From positions 24,098-88,097 of the forward strand of contig CANRND010000005.1 in assembly GCA_947631905.1 (NCBI GenBank): 64,000 nt of DNA, given 5' to 3'. Under the pieces are notes generated by a model that saw only the letters and a program-made list of their open reading frames with translations, had not been told where the DNA came from and did not search any database. Below, in pieces: positions 9,335 to 17,655 of the stretch. This stretch comes from an uncultured Clostridia bacterium. GTDB taxonomy: Bacteria > Bacillota > Clostridia > Christensenellales > Borkfalkiaceae. How positions within the stretch are numbered: the first letter of the stretch is position 1; the number at the start of each line of letters is the position of its first letter. A program made the translations under genes and the position numbers.

Positions 9335-11029
9335 CTATTTCTTTTTTGCTTCCCGTTTTGCCTTTTTCTCTTCGGCCGCTTTACGCTTTGCCTCACGGGC
9401 CGCTTGATATTTGCTCTCCTCTTCCTCGAAGTCAAGCCCTTTCTTTTCGCACTTTGCTTTGAGTTCGGCCTTGCGGGCTTCTTCGGCTTGCCGCTCCGCT
9501 TCCTCTTCTTCGAGACGGAGCCGCTCTTCGGGTTCGATCCACTCTTCGCCGTTTGCAAGCGCAAGGGCTTTCTGGTGTTCACGGATCTCCGCTTTGTCCG
9601 CTTCCATATACTTCTCGACCGAGAAGAATACCATGAGGACCGCGCAGACGGCATAAGCTACGGTCTCGATCCAGATATAGCAGATCGTATTTGCCACGGC
9701 ATTTGCGCCGCCGCCCGAGATGAGGTTGAAAAGGCCCGTCGCAATGGGCGTGGAAGCCGCCAAAATGGAGCTGTAAATGGACATAGTGAGTCCGTCGCAA
9801 CGGTATCCCCTCTTCGCTTCGATGTGATCCAGAACGTCGGAGATGAGCGCGAGGACCATGTAGCATGCGGGGGACGAGCCGAAACTCTTCAAGCACACGC
9901 CGACGGCAACGGCATAAAAGTTATCGGGGAAAAGCCCCGCTATGACGCCGCCGACCGCGGCGAGGACGCAACCGGCCAGCACGACGATCTTCTTACCGAA
10001 TTTCGCGGAAAGCGGCCAGATAAACGTCATGGCGACCGCCATAGGGACCGCGCCGAGGATATTGATGATCGCCATCGCTCCCGCACCGTCCGCGCCGCCG
10101 ATCTCCGTCCCCGAAAACCGGTCGGTACAGAAATACGTGATCGAGAGATTCTTGAACATGCCGCTGAACTGGAACAGGAAGAAGAAGATGATCACGATCC
10201 ACCAGAATTTATCCGAAGCAACCCCTTTGAGCTGTTTTTTGACCGAGATTTTGGATTTGGGCGCTTCGGAGTGCATCCCCTCTTCCGTCACGCGCTCCCG
10301 CGTAAAATAGTATTGCAGAACGGTGAAAAGGAACGTCACGACGGCGATCGCAACAAACGCCACGGTCCACGCCGTTTTATTGGGCGTTTCCCAGCCGCCC
10401 AAAAACCACGCGATGATCATGGGGAAGACCATTCCGCCCGCGCCCATGACGGCGACCGACGCAAAATTGGAGAAAGAAGCAAGCAGCCCGCGCTGGTTGC
10501 TGTTCCGCGTAGAGACGGGAACGAGCGTACTGTTCGCCGTGCTGTACAGGGGATATGCGACCGAATAATATAAATTATAAGCGATCGCGGTGAGCGTCAT
10601 CGTGAGTACCGGCGTATCCGACCCGTTCCCCATCGGCAAGACGAAGAGCAGAATACAGGATACGCTCAGAAGAAGCGAGGAGAGCAACAGCCACGGACGG
10701 GCTTTGCCTGCCTTTGTGTGCGTCCGTTCGATCAGCTGTCCCACCGCCAGATTGCCCGCGACGATCAAAACCGCCGAAAGAAGAGGCAGGAGAGTCAGGA
10801 AAGTATTGACGGAGGGCGGGAGCAGACCGTCCGTTTTGTAGTTGGCAAACAGGATGTCCGTCCAATATCTGTTGAGGAAACTCGTGAAGATCCCGCTTGC
10901 GAGCAACGCGCCGAACGGCCCGAGGAAGTAACCGATCACCGCCTCGGGGAAGAGCTTCACCCGCGCCGACTTGATTTTGCTTGAAAATAGGGGCGTATCA
11001 AAGACGCTTTTTTTAACTTTTTCCGACAT
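9335..11029 (-). CDS. GPH-family sugar:cation symporter (MFS)
   Basis: A 564-residue polytopic membrane protein of the glycoside-pentoside-hexuronide:cation symporter family (MelB/XynB-like). About 12 membrane spans are visible, with the family's N-terminal FLNRYWTDILF-like segment after the first span. The cytoplasmic C-terminal tail of some 75 residues is extremely charged (Glu/Lys/Ala-rich, ending in KAKREAKKK) and is unusual for the family; it may be coiled coil. It is the last gene of the operon, 6 nt after the xylulokinase, and a good AAGGTG site supports the start. It probably imports the pentosides or pentoses released by the GH3 enzyme. The substrate is inferred from context only. 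Confidence 0.85.
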   Translation of the reverse strand: MSEKVKKSVFDTPLFSSKIKSARVKLFPEAVIGYFLGPFGALLASGIFTSFLNRYWTDILFANYKTDGLLPPSVNTFLTLLPLLSAVLIVAGNLAVGQLIERTHTKAGKARPWLLLSSLLLSVSCILLFVLPMGNGSDTPVLTMTLTAIAYNLYYSVAYPLYSTANSTLVPVSTRNSNQRGLLASFSNFASVAVMGAGGMVFPMIIAWFLGGWETPNKTAWTVAFVAIAVVTFLFTVLQYYFTRERVTEEGMHSEAPKSKISVKKQLKGVASDKFWWIVIIFFFLFQFSGMFKNLSITYFCTDRFSGTEIGGADGAGAMAIINILGAVPMAVAMTFIWPLSAKFGKKIVVLAGCVLAAVGGVIAGLFPDNFYAVAVGVCLKSFGSSPACYMVLALISDVLDHIEAKRGYRCDGLTMSIYSSILAASTPIATGLFNLISGGGANAVANTICYIWIETVAYAVCAVLMVFFSVEKYMEADKAEIREHQKALALANGEEWIEPEERLRLEEEEAERQAEEARKAELKAKCEKKGLDFEEEESKYQAAREAKRKAAEEKKAKREAKKK

Positions 11030-11035
11030 AGCATA

Positions 11036-12490
11036 TCACCTTTTTTGGATTTCACCGAAACACTTTTGAAGAGCGGGATAGAGGTGCGTGAAAACCTCAT
11101 ATTTTTGTTCATAACGACGCACAAGCTCCCCGCGCGGCAAGACCGTTTCCCGCAGGCGTACGAGCCGCTTTGCGGCCGTTTCCACATCGGGGAAGAGTTC
11201 GCTGCCGACCATCGCAAGGATGGCCGCGCCGTAAGCGGGTCCCTGTTCGGTCACGGGCGATACGATCGCGCAGTTCAAAACGTTGGCAAGGATCTCCCGC
11301 CAAACTCTGCTCTTCGCGCCGCCGCCGCAGACCGTTGCGCGGGCGATCCCGATCCCCGCTTTCCGCGCCGCCTCCACACAATCGCGGAGGGCGAAGCTCA
11401 CGCCTTCGAGAACGGCAAGAGACATCTCCTGCCTCGTTGTGTTTGCCCGCATGCCGATGAACGCGCCGCGGGCGTCCGCGTCGTTGTGGGGGCTTCTCTC
11501 CCCCATGAGATAGGGCAGGAAAAATACGTTGTTTTCTCCGAGCGCCGCCCCGTCGACCGCGCCGCCGTAATCCTTTGAGCCGAGAATGGTTTCGAGCCAC
11601 CAGCGGTTACAGCTTGCGGCGGAGAGAATGCAACCCATGAGGTGCCATTTTCCGTTTGCGTGGCAGAAAGAGTGGAGCGCGTTGTTTCCGTCCTCGGAAA
11701 AAGCGTCTCCCGCGATGAAGACCGTTCCGCTCGTGCCGAGGGAGATGTTGCAGTCCCCTCCCTTTACGGTCCCCGTGCCGACGGCCGCCGCCGCATTGTC
11801 TCCCGCGCCCGCCGTAAAGACGGCGTTGGGAAGACCGTACCGCGGCAAAAGTTTCCCCGTGACGGCATAACTCTCGTACAACGCAGGAAGCCACTTCTCC
11901 TCCGCCGAACAGAGCGCAAGCATCTCACGGCTCCACTTTTTATTGCGGACGTCGAGGAAGAGCATTCCCGAAGCGTCGGAATAGTCGGTGGAGAATACGC
12001 CCGTCAATTTGTAGGCGAGATAGTCTTTCGGCAGACACAGCTTGCGGATACGCGCAAAGTTTTGCGGCTCATGCTCCTTTACCCACAAAAGTTTGGGCGC
12101 GGTGAAGCCCGCAAAGGAGATGTTCGCCGTGTATTCCGACAATTTCGCTCTGCCGACCGACGCATTGAGCGCGTCCGACTCCGCCTGCGCCCTTCCGTCG
12201 TTCCAGAGGATCGCGGGACGGATGACTTCATCCCGTTCGCCGAGAAGGACAAGCCCGTGCATCTGGCCGCCGATGCTCACCCCTCTCACGTCGCCGCGGA
12301 CCCCATCGGAGAGCGCGTCCAAGACTTCTACGGCCGCTTTGAGCCAATGTTCGGGGTCTTGTTCGCTCCAACCGTCCCGAGGATAGCAGACGGGATATTC
12401 CGCGCAGGCTTCACGGACGATCTTCCCGCATTCGTCCACAAGAAGCCCTTTGAGGGCGCTTGTGCCGAGATCGAGACCGATATAGAACAT
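11036..12490 (-). CDS. xylB: Xylulokinase (FGGY family)
   Basis: ATP-dependent sugar kinase of 484 residues, the usual xylulokinase length. The N-terminal FGGY lobe starts with the phosphate-binding motif GLDLGTSALKGLLVD, followed by the XylB-typical WSEQDPEHWL and GQMHGLV segments. The C-terminal lobe has GGGAKSRVWREILANVL, the family signature region. It would phosphorylate the ketose made by the isomerase just upstream, feeding the pentose phosphate pathway. The start codon overlaps the isomerase stop codon by one base (TGATG), a sign of coupled translation. D-xylulose is the likely substrate, but other ketoses (L-ribulose, D-ribulose) cannot be excluded. Confidence 0.88.
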   Translation of the reverse strand: MFYIGLDLGTSALKGLLVDECGKIVREACAEYPVCYPRDGWSEQDPEHWLKAAVEVLDALSDGVRGDVRGVSIGGQMHGLVLLGERDEVIRPAILWNDGRAQAESDALNASVGRAKLSEYTANISFAGFTAPKLLWVKEHEPQNFARIRKLCLPKDYLAYKLTGVFSTDYSDASGMLFLDVRNKKWSREMLALCSAEEKWLPALYESYAVTGKLLPRYGLPNAVFTAGAGDNAAAAVGTGTVKGGDCNISLGTSGTVFIAGDAFSEDGNNALHSFCHANGKWHLMGCILSAASCNRWWLETILGSKDYGGAVDGAALGENNVFFLPYLMGERSPHNDADARGAFIGMRANTTRQEMSLAVLEGVSFALRDCVEAARKAGIGIARATVCGGGAKSRVWREILANVLNCAIVSPVTEQGPAYGAAILAMVGSELFPDVETAAKRLVRLRETVLPRGELVRRYEQKYEVFTHLYPALQKCFGEIQKR

Positions 12491-13965
12491 CAGAACGGAT
12501 CCTCCGTCGGATAGGGAAGCCCCGCGGGACGGTTATAGCCGATCTTTTCCGCGCCGAGGTATTTGAACGTTTCGAAGATCGCTTTCCCGTAGTGTCCGAA
12601 TGCGACCGCCCCGTGATGCGGGAAGCCGTTTTCGATGAGGACGTGACGGTAAAATCTCCCCATTTCGCGGATCGCAAACACGCCGATCGAGCCGAAACTG
12701 TTCGTTGCAACGGGCAAAACTTCACCCTCCGCAACGTAGGAATAGAGATGTCCGTCCGCCGTCGATTGCAAGCGGTAGAATGTAATGTCCCCCGGGACGA
12801 TGTCTCCTTCGAGCGTTCCGTTCGTGACCTCGACGGGGAGAGACCGCGCCATGATCTTCTGGAACTTCATCGTGGGGTTGCAGAGTTTTCTGCTGCAAGT
12901 GTTGCCGCAATGGAAGCCCATGAACGTATCGCTCAGACGGTACGGGAATTTGCCCGCGATGTGCGCCTCATAGGTATCGCGCGGGACGGTGTTATTGATG
13001 TCGAGCAAGGTGACCGCGTCCTCGCTCACGCAAGCGCCGATAAATTCGGACAGACATCCGTAGATGTCCACCTCGCAGGAGACGGGAATGCCTCGGCCCG
13101 TGAGGCGGGAATTGACATAGCACGGCACAAAGCCGAACATGGTTTGGAAAGCGGGCCAGCACTTGCCTGCGATCGCAACATATTCCCTGTACCCCTTGTG
13201 CGCCTCGATCCAGTCGAGGAGGGTGATCTCATACTGCGCGAGCTTTTCGAGGATCTCGGGCTTCTTGTTGCCCGCGCCAAGCTCCTTTGCCATATCCGCG
13301 GCGACCGAAGGGATCCTCTCGTCTCCCGCGTGTTTCAGAAAGGCCTCATAGAGGTCGAGTTCGCTGTTTTCTTCGATCTCCACGCCGAGACGGTACAGTT
13401 TCTCGATGGGCGCGTTGCAGGCGAGGAAGTTCTGCGGACGCGGCCCGAAAGAGATGATTTTGAGATGGCTCAAACCGTACACCGCCCGCGCGATGGGAAG
13501 AAATCCGCGGATGAGGTCGGCGCACTCTTCGGCGGTACCCACAGGCTGTTCGGGAATATATGCCCTTACGCCTCTGAGTTTGAGGTTGTAGCTCGCGTTG
13601 AGCATGCCGCAATAGGCGTCTCCGCGCCCGTCCATGAGGGAACCGCTCCCCTCTTCCGCCGCGGCGCAGAACATGACGGGGCCGTCGAAGTGCTTTGCGA
13701 GGAGGGTTTCGGAAATTTCAGGCCCGAAGTTCCCCAGATAGACGCACAGCGCGTTGCAGCCCGCCTCTTTTACGTCTTTGAGCGCCTGAACCATCTGCGT
13801 TTCGCTCTCAACGATGCAGACGGGGCATTCATAGACGTCGTCTCCGCCGTACTTTTCTTTGTACGCCTTGACGAGCGCTTTCCTGCGGTCTACGGACAGT
13901 CTCTCGGGAAAGCAATCCCGCGAGACCGCCACAATGCCTACTTTGATTTTGGGAATATTGTTCAT
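12490..13965 (-). CDS. L-fucose/L-arabinose isomerase family protein
   Basis: Cytoplasmic aldose-ketose isomerase of 491 residues. The Rossmann-like N-terminal part contains KIKVGIVAVSRDCFP and LCVYLGNFGPE. The C-terminal part holds FMGFHCGNTC, whose conserved His fits the metal site of the FucI/AraA fold. Members interconvert L-fucose, D-arabinose or L-arabinose with their ketoses; the exact sugar cannot be told from sequence. Next to xylB, GH43 and GH3 genes, a pentose substrate is likely. It begins 12 nt after the GH43 gene with an AAGGGGG site and overlaps xylB by 1 nt. Confidence 0.8.
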   Translation of the reverse strand: MNNIPKIKVGIVAVSRDCFPERLSVDRRKALVKAYKEKYGGDDVYECPVCIVESETQMVQALKDVKEAGCNALCVYLGNFGPEISETLLAKHFDGPVMFCAAAEEGSGSLMDGRGDAYCGMLNASYNLKLRGVRAYIPEQPVGTAEECADLIRGFLPIARAVYGLSHLKIISFGPRPQNFLACNAPIEKLYRLGVEIEENSELDLYEAFLKHAGDERIPSVAADMAKELGAGNKKPEILEKLAQYEITLLDWIEAHKGYREYVAIAGKCWPAFQTMFGFVPCYVNSRLTGRGIPVSCEVDIYGCLSEFIGACVSEDAVTLLDINNTVPRDTYEAHIAGKFPYRLSDTFMGFHCGNTCSRKLCNPTMKFQKIMARSLPVEVTNGTLEGDIVPGDITFYRLQSTADGHLYSYVAEGEVLPVATNSFGSIGVFAIREMGRFYRHVLIENGFPHHGAVAFGHYGKAIFETFKYLGAEKIGYNRPAGLPYPTEDPF

Positions 13966-13977
13966 AGGTTTTCCCCC

Positions 13978-15387
13978 TTAAAATGAAATAGATACAAAGT
14001 CGAATTTACCGCTTCCGCGATAGGTAAAGAACAGCGGATGTACGCCGTCCGTGATGTTCAGAGGAGCAGAGAATGTCTTTTCGCCCTTTTTCAGATCGAT
14101 CCCGATCTTTGCGGCCTCCCCGTTTTCGCCGCGGACCGTCATAACGCCCTTTGCTGTGCCGCGGACCTTGACGGAGATCATGCCGTTCCCCTCGAAACGG
14201 AAATATTTGAAGCCCGCCGTCGCGCCGTCGCGGAAGTTGGCGATATACTGGTCGCCGTCTTTCTCCCTGTCCTTGCCCGTCTGGGTAAAGTAGGGATGAA
14301 CGCCCTTCCCCGACTTGAAAATGCCGCCATAGAAGCGGCACCCTTTCCGCGAAGAGAGATTGCAGGCGATCCTCGCCTCATATTCTCCCTCCGCTTTGAG
14401 CGGCCCGCCGTTGAGTCCGCACGACGTGACGCAGACCTGCCCGATACTGCCGTCGGGCGCGACCGTGATCTCTTCGGCGCAACCTTGCCGCGAGAAACAG
14501 TGCAGGTTGGTCTGCCTGTGATAAAAGATATAGTGCTTTCCGCCCGCAGAGAGGATGCTCCCGTGCGTGTTGCCCGTATAGTTGCTCGCGTTTTTGACAT
14601 TCGTGCGTCCGTCAAGGCCAATGTCTCCGATACTGACGATGGTCCCGCCGTAGCGGAAAGGACCTGCGGGGCTGTCGCCCGTCGCATAGCACAGCTCATG
14701 CCCCAAAGCGGAGGAATAGACAAAGTAATATTTTTCTCCGATCTTGCGCATGGAGGAAGCCTCGAAGAAGCCGTGTTCCCCCACTTCCTTCCCGCCGATC
14801 GGCAACGTCTGCACGGGCGCGCTTTTGAGCGTGAGCATGTCGCGCGGGTCAAGTTCGACGACCGCGCCGCCCATCAGCTTCCTCTTGGATACGCCGAGAA
14901 CGGGGAAGAACATCGCGGAGCCGTAATAAAGCCATACCCGCCCGTCTTCCACATATACGGCGGGATCGAACGGGAGAAACTGCTTCGAATAGGGATAGAG
15001 ATCGACTTCGCCGTGATAGACGAACGGTCCCGTCGGCTTATCCGAAACGGCACAGCGGATCGCCCAGCTCTTCCGCGTGACGCCGGGCGCAAAAGCATAA
15101 TAGAGATAATATTTGCCGTCGGGTGCGAGACACACATCCGGCGCATACATGGATTTCCCGTTATATGCGGGGTCATCCGTCTTTTTCCAGATGACGCCCT
15201 CGTACCGCCAATCTTTCAAATTGTCGACGGGTGCGGACCATGTGACATAATCGTTCATGCAGAACGTTCTGCCGTTGAAACAGTCGTGCGAGCCGTAGAG
15301 ATACACCCTGTCGCCGAATACGTGCGGCTCGCCGTCGGGAATGTATTCATAGTTCGGAAGATAGGGATTCAAACACTGTTTTTCCAT
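13978..15387 (-). CDS. Intracellular GH43-family glycosidase with C-terminal CBM6-like domain
   Basis: A 469-residue five-bladed beta-propeller glycoside hydrolase. The catalytic-base region NPYLPNYEYIPDGEPHVF is near the N-terminus, APDVCLAPDGKYYLYYA follows, and the conserved acid region is FFEASSMRKIGEKYYFVYS. The last 130 or so residues resemble a CBM6 beta sandwich. No signal peptide is present, so it works inside the cell on imported xylo- or arabino-oligosaccharides. I chose the ATG at 15387 (GAGG 8 nt upstream); an upstream extension of the frame to 15471 would cross a terminator-like hairpin. Activity could be beta-xylosidase or alpha-L-arabinofuranosidase. Confidence 0.87.
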   Translation of the reverse strand: MEKQCLNPYLPNYEYIPDGEPHVFGDRVYLYGSHDCFNGRTFCMNDYVTWSAPVDNLKDWRYEGVIWKKTDDPAYNGKSMYAPDVCLAPDGKYYLYYAFAPGVTRKSWAIRCAVSDKPTGPFVYHGEVDLYPYSKQFLPFDPAVYVEDGRVWLYYGSAMFFPVLGVSKRKLMGGAVVELDPRDMLTLKSAPVQTLPIGGKEVGEHGFFEASSMRKIGEKYYFVYSSALGHELCYATGDSPAGPFRYGGTIVSIGDIGLDGRTNVKNASNYTGNTHGSILSAGGKHYIFYHRQTNLHCFSRQGCAEEITVAPDGSIGQVCVTSCGLNGGPLKAEGEYEARIACNLSSRKGCRFYGGIFKSGKGVHPYFTQTGKDREKDGDQYIANFRDGATAGFKYFRFEGNGMISVKVRGTAKGVMTVRGENGEAAKIGIDLKKGEKTFSAPLNITDGVHPLFFTYRGSGKFDFVSISF

Positions 15388-15404
15388 AGATAAACCTCGC
15401 TTTC

Positions 15405-15453
15405 TCCCAAAAAAGGCAAGGGCGCGGGCAAATTTGCCTTTGCCCCTGCCTTT
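15405..15453 (-). terminator. Attenuator-like hairpin inside the operon
   Basis: Minus-strand hairpin with arms 15442-15453 and 15412-15423 (11 of 12 pairs), followed by a T run. It lies in the 87-nt gap before the GH43 gene and could lower expression of the cytoplasmic genes relative to the surface genes. Confidence 0.55.
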
Positions 15454-15474
15454 CGGGGGGAAGTACTGCAACTC

Positions 15475-17214
15475 TTACTTGTCGATATTGCTCGTATCGA
15501 CGCCGTTCGGCGTTGCGGTAAAGTCGTCGTGCAGGATCCATTCCTTAATCATGTCGCCGTTTTCGAAAGCGCCGTTCTTGCCGGACCAGCCGATCTCGGA
15601 GCTGACGACTTCCGTGAAGGTGAGAAGTTTCGTTCCGTCTTCCTGCTCGGTGATCGTGAATTTGAGAACCCACGTATCGGTGGAACCGCCGTTGAAGTAC
15701 TTGTAGGTGAAAGTGAGCGTGCCGCTCGCTTCGTCGATGTACAGGAAGCGCTGTTCGCAGTAGCCGCCGATGGGCGTATGGAACGGTTCGTATGCGAAGC
15801 GGGAGCAATTCGGATCGTTGTAGCCGTTATCGGGGATCTCGTAGACCATGATCATCCCGAGCGAAAGATCGGCACGGTTCACGGTGTACTGCTTGTGGAG
15901 ACCGTTCCACTCTTCATCCGACACGCCGAGGTTGCCCTCTGCGGGTTTCACGAGCGAATAGATCACGCCCGAACCCATGCTCATCGTGGTGTATTCGCAA
16001 TGCGCCGTCTTGCCGCCGAACTCTACGTCGCAGGTCTTGTCGGTGATGACCGTGATCTTCACTTCGCCCGTCGTGCCGTTGTATTTGCCCTGTCCTGTGT
16101 AGGTGGGCGCAACGATCTTGACCGAGTACGTATCCTCGAAATCGAGGAACTTGACGGTGATCTCCTGCGATTGCGCCGCTTTGGAAGAATCAAATCCTTC
16201 GAAAGTGCAACGGCTTGCGGCAATGGTCGCCTTTTGGCCGTCCTTTCTGTCCGCCGTGATCACAAGCCCCGTTGCGTCGTGTCTGTCGCCGACATAGAAC
16301 TCCTTGACCGCTTCGTCCGCATTCACCGTGATGCCGTTGATGCCGTAGACGCTGACCTTGTACTTCGCGCTGACTTCTGTATTGATGTAGGTGACGGTGA
16401 CTTCCTCATCGCCCTCCTTTTCAAACGTATAGCGGGAGTTGTACGCGAACGTCTCTTCGGTCGGATCGCCTTCTTCTTCGGGTTCCACCGTCCTCACGCC
16501 TGTGAATTTCACGCGGCAGTCGTTCTGGGCGAAAGACTGTTCGTCGATGTCGATGGACTTGCCGTTCTCGTGGGTAACCGTGACGGTAAGGCCCTCCGTT
16601 GTGAAGTTATCGCCGAGGGTGTAGTGCGTTGCGGAATCGGGCGTACCCAGCGTAATGCTCTTGACGGGCGAATAGTGCGAACCGAAGATGTTGACCGTGC
16701 GCGCGCCCCACTGGTTCCAGATGATGGTGGACTGGTACTCGTAGAAGTCGTGCGAGTAAGAGTCGACGACCGATTCATACAGACCGTTATTGTACTCTCC
16801 GTTATTGAAGCGCACAATGTGGAGAACAAGGTTCTCTCTGCCTCTGTTGTCTACGTTCGTCCAAAAGCCGTAATATCTGTCGTTGCCGTAGGTAGCATGG
16901 AGAGAGCCGTCTTCATAGCAGTTCATATAGAGGAAAGTACGGGAATAGTCGCCCTGATACGCTTCCGAGTAGGAACCCTCGAACTGGTAGTAGACCTTTG
17001 CTTCGGTCATTTTCGCGTCCCAATCGTCTACGTCCGCATACTCCTGCCAGGTGAGTTCGGCATAGGGGTTGGTCTTTTCCGAATAACGGACGGTCTCTGT
17101 GATCTCGGGGATCTTTTCTACGGGAGGTTCCCCGTTATCGCAAGCCGCGAGACCCGCTATCGCACATGCGCCGCATACGCCGAGCAGCGCCGCCATCCAA
17201 ATTTTCCTTTTCAT
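15475..17214 (-). CDS. Surface lipoprotein with bacterial Ig-like domains
   Basis: A 579-residue exported lipoprotein with a lipobox LAAC (Cys25) after a short Lys-Arg hydrophobic signal. The middle holds two bacterial Ig-like repeats of about 80 residues (segments such as FTTEGLTVTVTHENGKSIDI and FYVGDRHDATGLVITADRKD). The N-terminal and C-terminal parts are beta-rich and unrecognised. As part of the GH3/GH43 operon it may bind polysaccharide at the cell surface, or bridge enzyme and substrate, but no carbohydrate-binding family is recognised with confidence. Confidence 0.75.
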   Translation of the reverse strand: MKRKIWMAALLGVCGACAIAGLAACDNGEPPVEKIPEITETVRYSEKTNPYAELTWQEYADVDDWDAKMTEAKVYYQFEGSYSEAYQGDYSRTFLYMNCYEDGSLHATYGNDRYYGFWTNVDNRGRENLVLHIVRFNNGEYNNGLYESVVDSYSHDFYEYQSTIIWNQWGARTVNIFGSHYSPVKSITLGTPDSATHYTLGDNFTTEGLTVTVTHENGKSIDIDEQSFAQNDCRVKFTGVRTVEPEEEGDPTEETFAYNSRYTFEKEGDEEVTVTYINTEVSAKYKVSVYGINGITVNADEAVKEFYVGDRHDATGLVITADRKDGQKATIAASRCTFEGFDSSKAAQSQEITVKFLDFEDTYSVKIVAPTYTGQGKYNGTTGEVKITVITDKTCDVEFGGKTAHCEYTTMSMGSGVIYSLVKPAEGNLGVSDEEWNGLHKQYTVNRADLSLGMIMVYEIPDNGYNDPNCSRFAYEPFHTPIGGYCEQRFLYIDEASGTLTFTYKYFNGGSTDTWVLKFTITEQEDGTKLLTFTEVVSSEIGWSGKNGAFENGDMIKEWILHDDFTATPNGVDTSNIDK

Positions 17215-17227
17215 TTTTTGACCTCGC

Positions 17228-17653
17228 TTAAATCAAATATTTTTCTTCTTTGTTCTGATCGAAGAAGCAAGCGGCAATGCACGCAAACGCAAGGATCAGA
17301 GACATGACCGCATAGAAGATGCAGGTCCCGAAATTCCCGCCCTGGAAAGCGACTTTGTTGAAGAAGTCGGCTACCGTATCCGCGATGCGGAGCAGGATCG
17401 TGCCGAACGCCGCGCCGTAGACGATGACGGAGAGTACGCCTGCAAACCGTACGGGGAAAAAAGTGAATACTGCCTGTAACACAATGGGAATGAGCAGGAC
17501 GATGCCGATAAGGTAGCCGTCCGTGACGCGGTTTGGAAGCGCATTGTCCCACGTGGCAAAGACGACGATCGCCAAAATGAGCGATACGACGGCCGCGCCC
17601 GTGCAGATCCAATACCCGAGTCCTTTCCCTTTCATGATCTCTTTCATATCCAT
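17228..17653 (-). CDS. Small four-span membrane protein
   Basis: A 141-residue protein with four hydrophobic segments (about residues 15-35, 47-68, 72-92 and 110-130) and charged cytoplasmic ends. No family is recognised. It starts 2 nt after the GH3 stop codon with an AAGGAGG site and is followed by the Ig-like lipoprotein. Its place between two surface proteins suggests a partner for the membrane-anchored GH3 enzyme or for export, which is inference only. Confidence 0.7.
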   Translation of the reverse strand: MDMKEIMKGKGLGYWICTGAAVVSLILAIVVFATWDNALPNRVTDGYLIGIVLLIPIVLQAVFTFFPVRFAGVLSVIVYGAAFGTILLRIADTVADFFNKVAFQGGNFGTCIFYAVMSLILAFACIAACFFDQNKEEKYLI

Positions 17654-17655
17654 GA

